A DNA stretch of 49,910 bases from Serratia oryzae (GTDB lineage: Bacteria > Pseudomonadota > Gammaproteobacteria > Enterobacterales > Enterobacteriaceae): assembly GCF_001976145.1 (NCBI RefSeq), contig NZ_MOXD01000016.1, forward strand, positions 51-49,960, in the 5' to 3' direction. The notes beneath the pieces are model-generated. The model saw nothing but the letters and a program-made list of their open reading frames with translations. It ran no database searches and was not told the DNA's origin. The translations under genes were made by a program, and so were the position numbers. Position 1 is the stretch's first letter; the number at the start of each line of letters is the position of its first letter. Of this stretch, positions 1 through 10,228 are shown one piece after another.

Positions 1-73
1 TCAGAAGTGAAACGCCGTAGCGCCGATGGTAGTGTGGGGTCTCCCCATGCGAGAGTAGGACACTGCCAGGCAT
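1..73 (+). rRNA. rrf: 5S ribosomal RNA, 3' part
   Basis: The first 73 bases match the 3' portion of enterobacterial 5S rRNA, including the CGCCGTAGCGCCGATGG segment and the terminal CTGCCAGGCAT. The 5' part lies outside the window. It is the distal end of an rRNA operon transcribed rightwards, and kgtP next to it is the neighbour seen beside rrnG in E. coli. Confidence 0.96.
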
Positions 74-84
74 CAAACAAAACA

Positions 85-118
85 AAAAGCCTCATGCGAA
101 AGCATGGGGTTTTTTGTT
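85..118 (+). terminator. rrn operon terminator
   Basis: An 8 bp stem (90-97 with 102-109, one T-G wobble) closed by a GAAA tetraloop is followed directly by six T residues. It lies 16 bases after the 5S end, as expected for the intrinsic terminator of the rRNA operon. Confidence 0.9.
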
Positions 119-322
119 TTATCATGAAGAAAATTTAACGTAGTTTCATCTATTTACACCCTACTATTTAGCCTCCGTCACAAAATTCACGTTTAACTCC
201 CTGTTTTGTCAGTTATGTTTAGCCTGTTATCAGGATTTATTGTTAACTAAAAACCAACAATTAATAAACAATTAACTGACAATACATCGGCTTAGATTGC
301 TGAGTTAGCGCGGAGAAACATA
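119..322 (+). other. kgtP upstream region
   Basis: AT-rich intergenic DNA between the rrn terminator and kgtP. No convincing sigma-70 promoter pair can be singled out. The kgtP ribosome-binding site GGAG (312-315) is clear, 7 bases before the ATG. Confidence 0.5.
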
Positions 323-1633
323 ATGGTAGAAACCACCTTGGTTATTGATAATAAGGAAAACGCCGATCTGGCGGCACAAGATAAAAAGAAGCGGATTTTC
401 GCTATTGTTGGAGCTTCATCAGGGAACCTGGTGGAGTGGTTTGATTTTTACGTTTACTCTTTTTGCTCAATCTATTTTGCTGCCTCATTCTTCCCTGCAG
501 GCAACAGCACGACACAGCTGTTGCAGACTGCGGGCGTTTTCGCCGCCGGTTTCTTTATGCGGCCCATCGGAGGTTGGCTGTTTGGCTATATTGCCGATCG
601 ACACGGCCGAAAGAACTCGATGTTGATATCGGTCTGCATGATGTGTGCCGGCTCGCTGGCGATCGCCTGTTTGCCGACCTATGAGGCGATCGGTAGCTGG
701 GCTCCGGCCTTGTTGTTGATTGCCAGACTGTTTCAGGGGCTGTCAGTTGGCGGTGAATATGGAACCAGCGCCACTTATATGAGTGAGGTAGCGGTGAAGG
801 GGAAGCGAGGTTTTTATGCTTCCTTCCAATATGTAACGCTGATTGGCGGTCAACTGTTGGCGTTGTTGGTTCTGGTGGGATTGCAGCAGATCCTTTCCAC
901 TGAAGAGTTAAAAGCCTGGGGTTGGCGCATTCCGTTCGCTCTGGGGGCCGCGTTGGCGGTCGTTGCTTTGTTTCTGCGCCGTTCGCTGAATGAAACGTCC
1001 AACGAGAAAACCCGTAGTCATAAAGATGCCGGTTCGCTGAAAGGGCTGTGGAAAAACCGTAAAGCATTCCTGATGGTGCTGGGCTTTACCGCCGGTGGTT
1101 CGCTGAGCTTTTATACCTTCACCACCTACATGCAGAAATACCTGGTCAATACTACCGGCCTGGACGCCAAACTCGCCAGCGTCATCATGACCGCCGCGCT
1201 GTTCATTTACATGCTGCTGCAACCGCTGATCGGGGCATTATCAGATAAGATTGGCCGCCGCAGCTCAATGCTGATTTTTACCTCGTTGGCGACTTTGCTG
1301 ACGGTGCCAATTCTGTTCACCCTGAAAAGTGTTACCAGCCCCTATGCGGCATTCGGCCTGATCGTGCTGGCGTTGTTTATCGTCAGTTTCTACACCTCAA
1401 TTAGCGGGCTGTTGAAAGCAGAGATGTTTCCTGCAGAAGTACGAGCATTAGGGGTAGGCCTGTCTTATGCGGTAGCTAATGCCATGTTTGGCGGTTCGGC
1501 TGAATATGTTGCGCTGTCGCTGAAGTCCTTTGGGGTGGAGCATGCGTTCTTTTGGTATGTCTCCGCGATGTGTTTGCTGGCACTGTTTGTGTCGTTAAAA
1601 CTGCACCGTAAGGATAAAGAGATCGAGCTGTAA
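323..1633 (+). CDS. kgtP: Alpha-ketoglutarate/proton symporter (MFS, MHS family)
   Basis: Inner-membrane major facilitator that imports 2-oxoglutarate with protons. The 436-residue protein is near-identical in layout to E. coli KgtP (432). It has the [14 protein letters not shown] first helix, an MFS loop signature (DRHGRK, about residues 93-98) after helix 2, the [18 protein letters not shown] helix 4-5 motif and a second-half loop SDKIGRR. The start is fixed by GGAG 7 bases upstream of ATG. It sits alone between the rrn terminator and the convergent yfiM, the same neighbourhood as in E. coli. Substrate is inferred from orthology and synteny. Confidence 0.93.
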   Translation: MVETTLVIDNKENADLAAQDKKKRIFAIVGASSGNLVEWFDFYVYSFCSIYFAASFFPAGNSTTQLLQTAGVFAAGFFMRPIGGWLFGYIADRHGRKNSMLISVCMMCAGSLAIACLPTYEAIGSWAPALLLIARLFQGLSVGGEYGTSATYMSEVAVKGKRGFYASFQYVTLIGGQLLALLVLVGLQQILSTEELKAWGWRIPFALGAALAVVALFLRRSLNETSNEKTRSHKDAGSLKGLWKNRKAFLMVLGFTAGGSLSFYTFTTYMQKYLVNTTGLDAKLASVIMTAALFIYMLLQPLIGALSDKIGRRSSMLIFTSLATLLTVPILFTLKSVTSPYAAFGLIVLALFIVSFYTSISGLLKAEMFPAEVRALGVGLSYAVANAMFGGSAEYVALSLKSFGVEHAFFWYVSAMCLLALFVSLKLHRKDKEIEL

Positions 1634-1634
1634 G

Positions 1635-1967
1635 TTAGCGGGCGATGTGGTACAGGCTGTAGCCAGTGGCTGCGCCAGCCACATCCCAGGCGAAATCTTT
1701 CCAGCTCCAGCCGGTACCGCCTGCGCGGCTATCATACAGTTCTTTGGCAGCGCCAATGCCGATAGAGAATGCCAAACCAAAGCTGCGGCTGCGGGCTTCA
1801 TTCCAGTTTTGACGATCGCCATAGGCCGCTCCGGCAGCAGCAAGGGCGGCAGAGGCAACAAAATGCTGAGCTTTGTCTCTCCCGGTCCAGCGGTCATTAG
1901 CCATGTGCGTACAGCCGCTAATGAACAGCAACCCAGGGAGCAGGATAAGCAGACGGAGTAGGCGCAT
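1635..1967 (-). CDS. yfiM: YfiM family lipoprotein
   Basis: A 110-residue protein whose chosen start (ATG at 1967) gives a short hydrophobic signal ending in the lipobox Ile-Ser-Gly-Cys, with the modified cysteine at residue 19. Longer in-frame starts would bury this signal. The mature part has glycine/alanine-rich hydrophobic stretches ([31 protein letters not shown]), as in the YfiM/DUF2279 family. Function unknown; probably an outer-membrane-anchored envelope protein. It converges with kgtP, one base apart, and lies downstream of the pssA terminator, as in E. coli. Confidence 0.85.
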   Translation of the reverse strand: MRLLRLLILLPGLLFISGCTHMANDRWTGRDKAQHFVASAALAAAGAAYGDRQNWNEARSRSFGLAFSIGIGAAKELYDSRAGGTGWSWKDFAWDVAGAATGYSLYHIAR

Positions 1968-1994
1968 AGTGAAAGCATCCTGTTGTAGTGGGGA

Positions 1995-2022
1995 CAAAAA
2001 AGCCCGGCATCTATACCGGGCT
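1995..2022 (-). terminator. pssA terminator
   Basis: A perfect 7 bp stem AGCCCGG/CCGGGCT (2001-2007 with 2016-2022) is followed on the minus strand by a run of five or more T residues. It ends the pssA transcript just before yfiM. Confidence 0.85.
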
Positions 2023-2046
2023 GCGTTGAAAATCATTATAACGAGG

Positions 2047-3402
2047 CTAGAGTATACGGCTAATCAATCTATCAATGCGGATACGGCGCAAGCGGCGGAT
2101 CAGTTTGCGGACTTTAACCGGATACTGTTGGATACTCTGAAGGTCGGCATAGTTATCGACTACTGTGGTATGTGTGCGGATCATTTCCAGCTCTTTGTGA
2201 CGCTGCTCGCGCATTTCCTGCTTAGGATCGTGGATCAGGATGGCATTCTCCAGATCCAGCCGCCAGGCGCGCGGGTTAAGATTGTTACCCGTGATCAACT
2301 GCCATTGGTCATCGACCCACATCCCCTTCAGGTGATAACTGTTATCCCCGTCTTTCCACAGGCGCACAATCAGCTGGCCAGTATCGACATAGCGCTGCAG
2401 GCGGCTCAGAAAGCGGCGCAGGTTGATTTCATACAAATAGGGCAATGCACCGATAATCTTAAACGGCTGATCTTCAGGAATGTAGAAGTCGTTAGCGGTT
2501 TTGTCGCCCACGATGATTTCAACCTGTTTCCCTTGGCGTAACAGATAGATGATATTGCGCACTAACAGGGCTGGCAGGTTGAAGTAAGGCGTACACAGCG
2601 TCAGTTTCTGATCGGCACTGGCCATCAGATGGTGGATCGTTTTATTCAGTATGCTCTGTTTACCCAGCCCGACCAGCGGAGTTACCGCCAGTTCATCGTT
2701 GCCTGCATTATCGCGAAACTGATAACTGGCGCGACGCAGGGCAAAGCGAAACATGCGGGTTTCGTTCTTGATTTCCGGGCTTTTGGGGCGATCGTCACGG
2801 TCAAGGCGCTGAACGGCACCGGCGATCAGCAGGTGTTGCTTGATGTAATCGATCAGGGTATCAGCCAGTACGGCGTTAGTGATTAACTGATAGCGATCGT
2901 AACGGTACTTCTCGTGCTGATGCAGATAGACATCATTAATGCTGGCACCGCTGTAAATGACGGTATCGTCGATCACGAAACCTTTCAGATGCAACACGCC
3001 CAAGGCTTCACGGGTATTGACCGGAACGCCGTAAACCGGAACTGAAAGCTGTGGGTGCTGCGCTGCCATCGCACAATACCAATCCGCATTGGTATTGGTG
3101 GCTTCTGCGCCGATACGCCCACGCTGAGCGCGATGCCAGTCTACCAGAACGCAAATTTCCAGCTCCGGGCGCTGCTGCTTGGCCTGATAAAGTGCCTCAA
3201 GGATATCGCGACCTGCATCGTCATGCTCCAGATAGAGCGCAACCAGATAAATACGCGTTGTGGCATTAGCGATCGCTTCCAGCAGCGTCGTGCGGAAATC
3301 AGACGGCGCATAAAGGGTACGGACATCAGCAACCGTCTGGGGGAGTTTGGGCAGTTGTGCAAGGTGTTGTTGATGTTTACTACGTTTGAATTTTGACAAC
3401 AT
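2047..3402 (-). CDS. pssA: CDP-diacylglycerol--serine O-phosphatidyltransferase
   Basis: Makes phosphatidylserine from CDP-diacylglycerol and serine, the committed step to phosphatidylethanolamine. It acts at the cytoplasmic face of the inner membrane. Two phospholipase-D-type HxKxxxxD motifs are present: H138/K140/D145 and H357/K359/D364. Starting at the ATG at 3402 gives 451 residues, the E. coli length, and begins MLSKFKR. A GTG one codon earlier is unlikely. The C-terminus is very basic ([17 protein letters not shown]), suiting peripheral binding to acidic membranes and ribosomes. It has its own terminator at 1995-2022. Confidence 0.96.
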   Translation of the reverse strand: MLSKFKRSKHQQHLAQLPKLPQTVADVRTLYAPSDFRTTLLEAIANATTRIYLVALYLEHDDAGRDILEALYQAKQQRPELEICVLVDWHRAQRGRIGAEATNTNADWYCAMAAQHPQLSVPVYGVPVNTREALGVLHLKGFVIDDTVIYSGASINDVYLHQHEKYRYDRYQLITNAVLADTLIDYIKQHLLIAGAVQRLDRDDRPKSPEIKNETRMFRFALRRASYQFRDNAGNDELAVTPLVGLGKQSILNKTIHHLMASADQKLTLCTPYFNLPALLVRNIIYLLRQGKQVEIIVGDKTANDFYIPEDQPFKIIGALPYLYEINLRRFLSRLQRYVDTGQLIVRLWKDGDNSYHLKGMWVDDQWQLITGNNLNPRAWRLDLENAILIHDPKQEMREQRHKELEMIRTHTTVVDNYADLQSIQQYPVKVRKLIRRLRRIRIDRLISRIL

Positions 3403-3553
3403 CACAGTGCGCTTCTTCTCTCATGTTTGGATGGCCGGAACGCCATTCGTATTAAAACCGTCATTCGAATAACCGGGGATAATACCACTACTTGCCCAAC
3501 CGCGCGTATTTTTTGGCGGTAAGTGGTGGATTCGTAGCGCATTGCGACAGAGA

Positions 3554-6205
3554 TCACTGCGTCACAGCGGCCTGTAGCGGCAGGGCTAAATTGACAATGC
3601 CTTCGTCAATTTGAATATCGACCGCAAAGCCAAGCTTTTGCGCAAGCGTGACCATACCACGGTTGTTGGGCATTGTAATCCCGATCAGGCGAGTCAGACC
3701 GCGCATGCGGGCATAGCCGATCAACTTCAGCATCAACTGCCTGCCAAGGCCCAATCCTTTCAGATCGGAACGCACCAGCACGGCGAATTCAGCATCGGTA
3801 TTATCCGGATCGGAGAGCGCGCGGGTAACGCCGATAATCTCTTCACCGTTACGCACGGCAACGAAAGCCATCTCACGATCGTAGTCGATTTGCGTCATAT
3901 TAGCCAAATCGTCGTGGGTAAACTCGTTGATCTCACTGAAGTAGCGGTAGTAGAGATCTTCTTTGGTGACATGATCGATAAAATGCTTCAGCGCAGGTTC
4001 ATCTTCCGGCAGGATCGGGCGGAACAGGCATTGTGAGCCATCTTTCAGTGTGATGGTTTCTTCCAATTCATGAGGATACGGGCGGATAGCCAGCCGCGCC
4101 TGTGGGTCGCCGCTGAAAGGCGCGAGCTGCATTGACACATCCAGCAGGGTGAATTCATGGCCGGAAGCCAGCACCGGGTGAATATCCAGGCGCGAGATCT
4201 GCGGGCAATCCAGGATCAGGTTGGAAACCTGAACCAGCAGGCGGCTTAAGCCGGGGATGTCGAGTGGGCGCAGCGCACTGCGGCTGCGGATTTTGCCGCC
4301 CTTCACCGCCTGCAATACCAGATAGCGCGCCAGTGCCATATTTAACGGCGGCAGTGCGACGGCCACCTGATTTTCCTGCCGCCATTCGACCCCGCCTTCC
4401 CCGAGCATAATCAGCGGCCCAAAGATGGCGTCTTGTTCTACGGCAATATGTAGCTCCTGCGCTCCGGCCCGGTTGGCCATGCTTTGCACCAATAGCCCGT
4501 GAATACGCGCCTGCGGGTAAGTGCGTTTTACCCGATCGAGGATCGCTTCTGCCGCGCGCTGCACTTCGATGGCGGTGCGCAGATAAAGCATCACGCCCTG
4601 CACTTCGGATTTGTGTGGAATATCGGGCGAGCGCAGCTTCAGCGCTACCGGATAACCAATCTGCTCGGCAATGTGCACGGCTTCAGCGCTGTCACCGGCA
4701 ATCCAGGTTGGCAATGTGCTGAGGCCGTAAGCTTGCAGGATAGGCTGAACCTCGTGGGTATCGAGCTGGGTAGCGCCTTCTGCCAGTGCCCGATCGATCA
4801 ACTGGTGGGCATCAGCGGTATTGGCGGTGAGCCCCACGGGCAGCGCCGGCGTTTCTTTTAACTGTTTCTGGTTGCGGCGGTATTCCACCATATGCATAAA
4901 AGCTGTGACGGCGCCTTCTGGGGTACGGTAAGTAGGGATCCCGGCTTCGGTAAACTGGCGGCGGGCTTCCTGCGAGGAATACTCCCCACACCAGTTGGTC
5001 AGCAGCGTAATGCGTTTACCGCGCGGGTGTTGGCGTATGGCCTCGATCAGCCGTTCGGCGGTTTCAGTGCCTGGTGACGCCGCACTAGGGGCGTGGATCA
5101 ACAGCAGCGCATCGTAATCATGGCTATCAAGTAATGGCTGCAGCGCTGCCAGATAACGCTGCGGCGTAGCATCATCACGCAGGTCGATCGGGTTGCTGGC
5201 CTGGATAAATTCCGGCAGGGCTGCTTTGAGTTTTTCCTGCGTCTCTTCCGTTAACACCGCCAGCTTGCCATTACGGCTAAGCAACTCGTCCAGCGCCATG
5301 GCGGCGGGGGCGGCACCATTACTGAGAACCAGCAGCCGTTCGCCGCGCAGTGGATGCATATGGCTTAGGGTTTCCACGGCGGAAAACAGTTCATGGGTAT
5401 CCTGTACGCGCAGCAAACCGGCGCGCTGGATCGCGGCATCATAGGCCGCATCCAGCCCTTGCTGGCTGTTGAGCAGCTGCTGCGCCTGTTGGCTGCGGCC
5501 GCTCTTGATCACCAGGATTGGCTTATTGCGCGAGGCACTGCGCGAAGCCGAAAGGAAGCGCCGCGCATCGCTGATATTTTCCAGGTACAACAAAATGGCG
5601 CTGGTCTTGCTGTCGCGCGCCAGAAAGTCGAGCAGATCGTCGACGTCGATATCCAGGCTGTCACCCAGCGCGATGAAATAAGAGAAGCCAACCTCTCGCT
5701 GTTGCGCCCAGTCTAAAACGGTATTGGCCACGGCGGCGGACTGGGAGATAAACGCCAGTTTACCTTTCTGAATCGGAACCGGAGAGAAACTGGCATTGAT
5801 GCCTTGCCAGGGTGCCAGCAGGCCCAGGCTGTTTGGCCCGAGCAGCCGCATCGAATAACGCTGCGCGGTGGCTTTGAGTTCGGCAAATTGCTGATGCGGG
5901 GCCGAGAGCACGATCGCGGCTTTGCACCCGCGCTTACCCAGCGCCTCGATCAAGGACAGATTACGCTGAGCGTTAACGCACAGCACGGCCAGATCGGGTG
6001 TGAGCGGCAGGCTGGTGACATCGGGATAGGCCATGACGCCACATACGGCTTTGTAACGGGGCGTCACCGGTAAAATCGGGCCGGTAAAGCCACCGGCCAA
6101 CAGGTTGCGCATCATCAGATAACCCGCGCGATTGGGCTGTTGTGAAGCGCCGATAACGGCAATCGATTTGGGACGTAACAGTGCTTCTAACCCTCGCTGG
6201 CTCAT
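3554..6205 (-). CDS. patZ: Protein lysine acetyltransferase PatZ (YfiQ/Pka)
   Basis: Acetylates protein lysines, classically acetyl-CoA synthetase, using acetyl-CoA. At 883 residues it matches the E. coli protein (886). Domain order: NDP-forming acyl-CoA-synthetase-like CoA-binding domain (about 1-130, VIGASQQPNRAG), succinyl-CoA-ligase-like region (to about 450), ATP-grasp (about 490-700, KLRSPDIPHKSEVQGV) and a C-terminal GNAT domain (about 725-875) with the acetyl-CoA loop LKGLGLGRQLM at 815-825. It lies between tapT and pssA, the conserved order. The upstream gap to tapT is only 55 bases, so read-through from tapT is possible. Confidence 0.95.
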   Translation of the reverse strand: MSQRGLEALLRPKSIAVIGASQQPNRAGYLMMRNLLAGGFTGPILPVTPRYKAVCGVMAYPDVTSLPLTPDLAVLCVNAQRNLSLIEALGKRGCKAAIVLSAPHQQFAELKATAQRYSMRLLGPNSLGLLAPWQGINASFSPVPIQKGKLAFISQSAAVANTVLDWAQQREVGFSYFIALGDSLDIDVDDLLDFLARDSKTSAILLYLENISDARRFLSASRSASRNKPILVIKSGRSQQAQQLLNSQQGLDAAYDAAIQRAGLLRVQDTHELFSAVETLSHMHPLRGERLLVLSNGAAPAAMALDELLSRNGKLAVLTEETQEKLKAALPEFIQASNPIDLRDDATPQRYLAALQPLLDSHDYDALLLIHAPSAASPGTETAERLIEAIRQHPRGKRITLLTNWCGEYSSQEARRQFTEAGIPTYRTPEGAVTAFMHMVEYRRNQKQLKETPALPVGLTANTADAHQLIDRALAEGATQLDTHEVQPILQAYGLSTLPTWIAGDSAEAVHIAEQIGYPVALKLRSPDIPHKSEVQGVMLYLRTAIEVQRAAEAILDRVKRTYPQARIHGLLVQSMANRAGAQELHIAVEQDAIFGPLIMLGEGGVEWRQENQVAVALPPLNMALARYLVLQAVKGGKIRSRSALRPLDIPGLSRLLVQVSNLILDCPQISRLDIHPVLASGHEFTLLDVSMQLAPFSGDPQARLAIRPYPHELEETITLKDGSQCLFRPILPEDEPALKHFIDHVTKEDLYYRYFSEINEFTHDDLANMTQIDYDREMAFVAVRNGEEIIGVTRALSDPDNTDAEFAVLVRSDLKGLGLGRQLMLKLIGYARMRGLTRLIGITMPNNRGMVTLAQKLGFAVDIQIDEGIVNLALPLQAAVTQ

Positions 6206-6260
6206 ATGCGGCTCCCGATATCCCCTGGCTTTTTGCGTATAGACGACTTATTGCCTGATT

Positions 6261-6965
6261 TTAGGCGCTTTGTGGCAGGTTTGCTGTGACCGGTGCCTCT
6301 GAGCGGCAAGCTTTCCCCGCCAGATATTGCGCGCGGAAGTAATTGAAATGTTGAGCAAGCTCGGCAGCGGCCTGTTCGTCTCCTGCCTGTTGCAGCAGCG
6401 CCGCCGCCACTTCGGCGGTGCAGTGCTGTTCGGTGCGGCTGGCTTCACGCAGTTGATAACCGGAGGCCGCCAGCACGTTCAGCGAGAAGACCGGGAACTG
6501 ATCCAGATAAGGGCTTTTGCGGAACATCTTGCGTGCTTCTGCCCAGGTTCCATCAAGCATGATAAATAAAGGGGGCTTTCCACCGCGGGGCAATTCACTG
6601 AATACCGGGCGATCGGCATTGGCATAAGAGGCCGGGAATACCACGTAGGGCTGGCGTTCGGGATCGCTAATTGCCTCAAGTAACCCGGGATCGACGTCGG
6701 TACGTGACCAGAGGAATGCCTGGGTATCTGGCAGGATATCGGCGATCAGGCGGCCAGTGTTGCTGGGCTTGAGCGGCTCGGTGCCGAACATAATCAGGCA
6801 GAAGCGGCTGCCAGCCAACTGGGGTTTAATGGTGGCACACAGGCAGTTCTGCTGTGGTAACAGGCAATGTTGACAACGCACCGCACGACAACCACGGGCG
6901 CGAAATGGGCGGGTAGCATTGGCTAAACGAAATTGGCGCAGGCGAAGTACGGCGTTGTCGGTCAT
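6261..6965 (-). CDS. tapT: tRNA-uridine aminocarboxypropyltransferase (DTW domain)
   Basis: DTW-domain enzyme (E. coli YfiP/TapT) that adds the aminocarboxypropyl group of S-adenosylmethionine to U47 of tRNAs (acp3U47). The signature Asp-Gly-Thr-Trp is at residues 138-141 within LDGTWAEARKMF. An N-terminal cysteine cluster (C26, C31, C34, C41, C43) looks like a metal site. Length 234 is typical. The ATG at 6965 is preceded by AGGATCGTT on the minus strand. It is placed between trxC and patZ as in E. coli. Confidence 0.9.
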   Translation of the reverse strand: MTDNAVLRLRQFRLANATRPFRARGCRAVRCQHCLLPQQNCLCATIKPQLAGSRFCLIMFGTEPLKPSNTGRLIADILPDTQAFLWSRTDVDPGLLEAISDPERQPYVVFPASYANADRPVFSELPRGGKPPLFIMLDGTWAEARKMFRKSPYLDQFPVFSLNVLAASGYQLREASRTEQHCTAEVAAALLQQAGDEQAAAELAQHFNYFRAQYLAGKACRSEAPVTANLPQSA

Positions 6966-6998
6966 AACGATCCTGAGAAAAACCGCTATTGTAGCGCA

Positions 6999-7030
6999 GA
7001 AAAAAGCCCGGCGGGAGAGCAGCTCGGGCT
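6999..7030 (-). terminator. trxC terminator
   Basis: On the minus strand an AGCCCG...CGGGCT stem (7025-7030 with 7005-7010) is followed by a T run (A7000-7004 on the plus strand). It lies 47 bases after the trxC stop and ahead of tapT. Confidence 0.75.
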
Positions 7031-7076
7031 TTAACAGGTGCGCTAAACGGGAGGCGGCGCTGCCAGGCTTTTTGCG

Positions 7077-7496
7077 TTAAACTAAGTCGTTGAGCCAGTT
7101 ATCAAAGGGCGCTTTTGGCATGGCACCGTTGAGCATGTCGACCATTTTGCCTTCACGGAACATCATGATGGTGGGAATGCTGCGGATGTGGAAACGAGCG
7201 CCCAGTTCGGGTTCGGCCTCGGTGTTGATCTTCACAAAGCGCACCTTACCGGCTCGTTCTTTGGCCACGGTTTCAAAAATGGGCGCAAAACTGCGGCACG
7301 GGCCACACCAGGGGGCCCAGAAATCAACCACTACTGGCAGATCATCCTGTAACAGGTGGTCAAGCGTCGCGGCAGTGGCGTTAATCACTTCGCCGCTGAA
7401 CAGTTGATGGCCACAGCGGCCACACTTGGCTCCATCGGCCAGGCGCTCTGCAGGGACGCGGTTGATGGCATTACACGCTGCACAAACTGTATTCAT
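7077..7496 (-). CDS. trxC: Thioredoxin 2 (zinc-binding)
   Basis: Cytoplasmic disulfide reductase. The 139-residue length equals E. coli TrxC. The N-terminal zinc ribbon uses C5, C8, C25 and C28 (two CxxC pairs), followed by a thioredoxin fold with active site W63-C64-G65-P66-C67 and the cis-proline segment SIPTIM. TrxC is OxyR-induced in E. coli; I did not find an OxyR site I would defend here. It is divergent from yfiF with about 190 bases between the starts. Confidence 0.95.
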   Translation of the reverse strand: MNTVCAACNAINRVPAERLADGAKCGRCGHQLFSGEVINATAATLDHLLQDDLPVVVDFWAPWCGPCRSFAPIFETVAKERAGKVRFVKINTEAEPELGARFHIRSIPTIMMFREGKMVDMLNGAMPKAPFDNWLNDLV

Positions 7497-7685
7497 GGTG
7501 ACCTCGGGTGCTCCAAGTACGTTGGATATAGGTATCTTTAATGTTGCTTATTATCGGTAAAAGTGGCGCATTGAACAAAGTGATTTGTTCGATGAGTGTG
7601 ATAGTTGCTGGCTTTTGCGCAAGTTGGTGGCTTAGCGTATCAACATCAGGTAATCTTCGCGCCCTGCGCGTTGGTGGAGAAGACA

Positions 7686-8771
7686 ATGAACGATTCATTT
7701 AGTGGCAAGAACGGTAAGGTCAAAGTGATGTACGTCCGCAGTGACGATGACAGCGGCGATAACCGTAACAAGAATAAGCGTCCGGACGGCAAAGGCCGCC
7801 CTGACAATGCACGCACGGGTGGCCGCTCCGCTCAGGATAAATCACGTAGCAATGACCGCCGTGGTGCTGATTCCCGCCGCAGTGAAAGCGATCGTCCTCG
7901 TCGCCCGGCGCGTACTGAAGATCGTGGTGGTTATGATTCTCCGTGGAAAACCGTGTCCCGTGGCCCGGAAGACGAACCGGCGTTTGATCACGGTGGCATC
8001 AGCGGCAAAAGCTTTATCGATCCCGAGCAGTTGCGCCGCCAGCGCGCTGAAGAAACCCGCGTTTACGGTGAGAATGCCTGTAAAGCGCTGTTCGCCAGCC
8101 GCCCAGACGCCATCGTGCGTGCCTGGTTCGTGCAGTCGGTTACGCCGCGTTTTCGGGAAGCGCTGCGCTGGATGGCCGCTAACCGCAAAGCTTACCACGT
8201 GGTGGACGAAGAAGAGCTGGCGAAAGCTTCCGGTACTGAACACCACGGCGGCGTGTGCTTCCTGATCAAAAAACGTCAGGGCCTGGATGCGCAGACCTAT
8301 CTGCAAAACGCACCGGTAAAAGATTGTGTGCTGGCGCTGGAAGAAGTGGGCAACCCGCATAACCTGGGGGCGATCGTGCGCTCCTGTGCGCATTTCGGTG
8401 TTAACGCGGTGATGCTGCAGGATCCGGCCTTGCTGGAATCGGGCGCGGCGGTGCGTACCGCTGAAGGCGGCGCAGAGCATATCAAGGCGATCAACGCCGA
8501 CGATTTTCTCTCGGTATTGGATACCTTCCGCAAGGCGGGCTACACCATTGTCACCACCTCCAGTCATAAAGGCACCGCACTGGCACAGGCCAAACTGCCT
8601 GCCAAGATGGTGCTGGTATTAGGGCAGGAGCGCGATGGTCTGAGCGACAGCGCCTGGCAGCAGGGTGATATGAGCGTGTCTATCGGTGGTACCGGTAAGG
8701 TCGAAAGCCTCAACGTCTCGGTAGCGACCGGCATTCTGCTGGCTGATTGGTGGCGTCAGAATCAGGCGTGA
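7686..8771 (+). CDS. yfiF: SpoU/TrmH-type SPOUT RNA methyltransferase-like protein YfiF
   Basis: The ATG at 7686 has GGAG six bases upstream; the longer reading frame to 7605 lacks such a site and similarity. Of 361 residues, the first ~95 are low-complexity and highly basic/polar (Arg, Asp, Gly, Ser), likely flexible and RNA-binding. Then comes a SpoU substrate-binding domain (from about [19 protein letters not shown]) and a C-terminal knotted SPOUT domain with [16 protein letters not shown] and [12 protein letters not shown]. The family transfers methyl groups from S-adenosylmethionine to tRNA or rRNA 2'-OH. The target of YfiF itself is not known to me. Confidence 0.9.
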   Translation: MNDSFSGKNGKVKVMYVRSDDDSGDNRNKNKRPDGKGRPDNARTGGRSAQDKSRSNDRRGADSRRSESDRPRRPARTEDRGGYDSPWKTVSRGPEDEPAFDHGGISGKSFIDPEQLRRQRAEETRVYGENACKALFASRPDAIVRAWFVQSVTPRFREALRWMAANRKAYHVVDEEELAKASGTEHHGGVCFLIKKRQGLDAQTYLQNAPVKDCVLALEEVGNPHNLGAIVRSCAHFGVNAVMLQDPALLESGAAVRTAEGGAEHIKAINADDFLSVLDTFRKAGYTIVTTSSHKGTALAQAKLPAKMVLVLGQERDGLSDSAWQQGDMSVSIGGTGKVESLNVSVATGILLADWWRQNQA

Positions 8772-8786
8772 TTTTTTGCGCAGGAT

Positions 8787-8814
8787 AAAAACGGGTGCTC
8801 ACCAGAGCACCCGT
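8787..8814 (-). terminator. ktrB terminator (may act on both strands)
   Basis: A perfect 10 bp stem ACGGGTGCTC/GAGCACCCGT (8791-8800 with 8805-8814) has a 4-base loop. The minus-strand T tract (plus-strand A8787-8791) points to termination of ktrB. It lies between two convergent genes and could also stop yfiF transcripts. Confidence 0.8.
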
Positions 8815-8858
8815 CAGATTGTTATACGGCGATATTCAAGGGAAATGACTTATCCAGA

Positions 8859-10226
8859 CTAACCAATCTGGATCCGAGTTTCTGCGTAGCGAATACGTTT
8901 TTTCTGCGGCGTAGCGAGAAAATAAGCCAATGTTAATGGGCCAAGGCGGCCAGTAATCATCAAAATAATGATCAAAAATTGTCCTGGTGAACTTAATTCT
9001 GCTGTCAATCCACGCGACAAGCCAACAGTACTCAGGGCTGAAACCACTTCAAACGCCACGTCCAACAATGATGCTTGCTCAGTAATGGAAAGCACAAATG
9101 TACTGATAAAGACAAACCCCATTGAAATAAAAACCAGAGCCAATGCTTTTAAAACCTGCGAATGTGGCACGGTACGTTGCATGATGGTGACCTCATCACG
9201 GCGGCGCAAAAAAGTGTAAGTTGCCATGATCAGGATAACAAAAGTCCCTAACTTAATACCACTAGCTGTACTCAACGAGCCCCCACCAATAAACATCAAT
9301 AGTAATGTCAATATATTACTCGCATCAGTCATTGTGCTGTAGTCGAGGGTATTAAAACCTGCGGTTCTTGGCGTCACAGCCTGAAACCAGGCGGCAAGAA
9401 CTTGTTCTTTCACAGGCATACTACCTAATGTCTCCGGATTATTGGCTTCCAACAGCCAGATCAGGAAAAAGGCCAAAGTATTTATTATTAAGGTCGCCAG
9501 TAGAATAACACGCGTGTTGGTACTCAGTTGATACCAATGACGGTGTCTTTTTAGGTCTATCAATACAGAAAAACCAATGCCGCCAATAATAAATAGCGAC
9601 GTGATCACCAGATTGACAGGTATGTTGCCAGCATACTGCATCAGGCTATCGTTATTTAAGGCAAAGCCTGCATTATTAAAGGCAGAGATGGTATAAAAGA
9701 AACCACGATATAACGCTTTGGTGAAACCGTACTCAGGCCACCATACGAGGGTAAGCAGGAAAATACCTATCAGTTCAATGGCTACAGAGTAGAACAATAC
9801 CGCTTTTGCCGTTTGAGCCACCTGAGCCAGTGACGTCTGGTTCAACGCTTCTTGTGCTATTTTTTGCTGGGAAAGGCCAATTTTAACCCCAAGGCTTATC
9901 GCGGCTACTATCGCAAAGGTCATAAACCCCAGCCCACCGGCCTGAATAAGTAAAGCAATAACAAACTGACCAAACAGTGTGAACTGAGAACCTGTATCCA
10001 GCACCACAAGACCGGTGACGGTAACGGCCGATGTGGAGGTAAAAAGCGCTTGTAACACCGTTATGGGTTTATGGGTCGAAATAGGTAACAGTAACAGCAA
10101 GCAGCCTACCAGGACCAATCCAAGAAAACCCAGAGCCAAAACGGCTGGTGGGCTGAGTGTCAACGACCTTGTTCGCAAGGGATGGGAGCGTAAGTAGGGT
10201 TGACGCTGTGGTAACCAATTTTTCAT
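8859..10226 (-). CDS. ktrB: Ktr/Trk-type potassium uptake channel subunit
   Basis: Membrane pore subunit of a Na+-coupled K+ uptake system. At 455 residues it is KtrB-sized rather than TrkH-sized. Four MPM repeats each carry a filter-like segment: TSTSAVTVTGLV, SAFNNAGFALNN, VTPRTAGFNTLD and SALSTVGLSRGLT. It starts two bases after the ktrA stop, so the two are translationally linked. KtrAB systems take up K+ on hyperosmotic shock, which fits the proVWX genes further along. A TrkG/H-like label is possible, but the adjacent small RCK protein favours Ktr. Confidence 0.88.
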   Translation of the reverse strand: MKNWLPQRQPYLRSHPLRTRSLTLSPPAVLALGFLGLVLVGCLLLLLPISTHKPITVLQALFTSTSAVTVTGLVVLDTGSQFTLFGQFVIALLIQAGGLGFMTFAIVAAISLGVKIGLSQQKIAQEALNQTSLAQVAQTAKAVLFYSVAIELIGIFLLTLVWWPEYGFTKALYRGFFYTISAFNNAGFALNNDSLMQYAGNIPVNLVITSLFIIGGIGFSVLIDLKRHRHWYQLSTNTRVILLATLIINTLAFFLIWLLEANNPETLGSMPVKEQVLAAWFQAVTPRTAGFNTLDYSTMTDASNILTLLLMFIGGGSLSTASGIKLGTFVILIMATYTFLRRRDEVTIMQRTVPHSQVLKALALVFISMGFVFISTFVLSITEQASLLDVAFEVVSALSTVGLSRGLTAELSSPGQFLIIILMITGRLGPLTLAYFLATPQKKRIRYAETRIQIG

Positions 10227-10228
10227 TG

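Noticed and set aside
250-300. ATTAACTGACAATAC near kgtP resembling the MITE end
   Set aside because: Only about nine bases match (TTAACTGAC); no partner repeat, no internal similarity and no target duplication.
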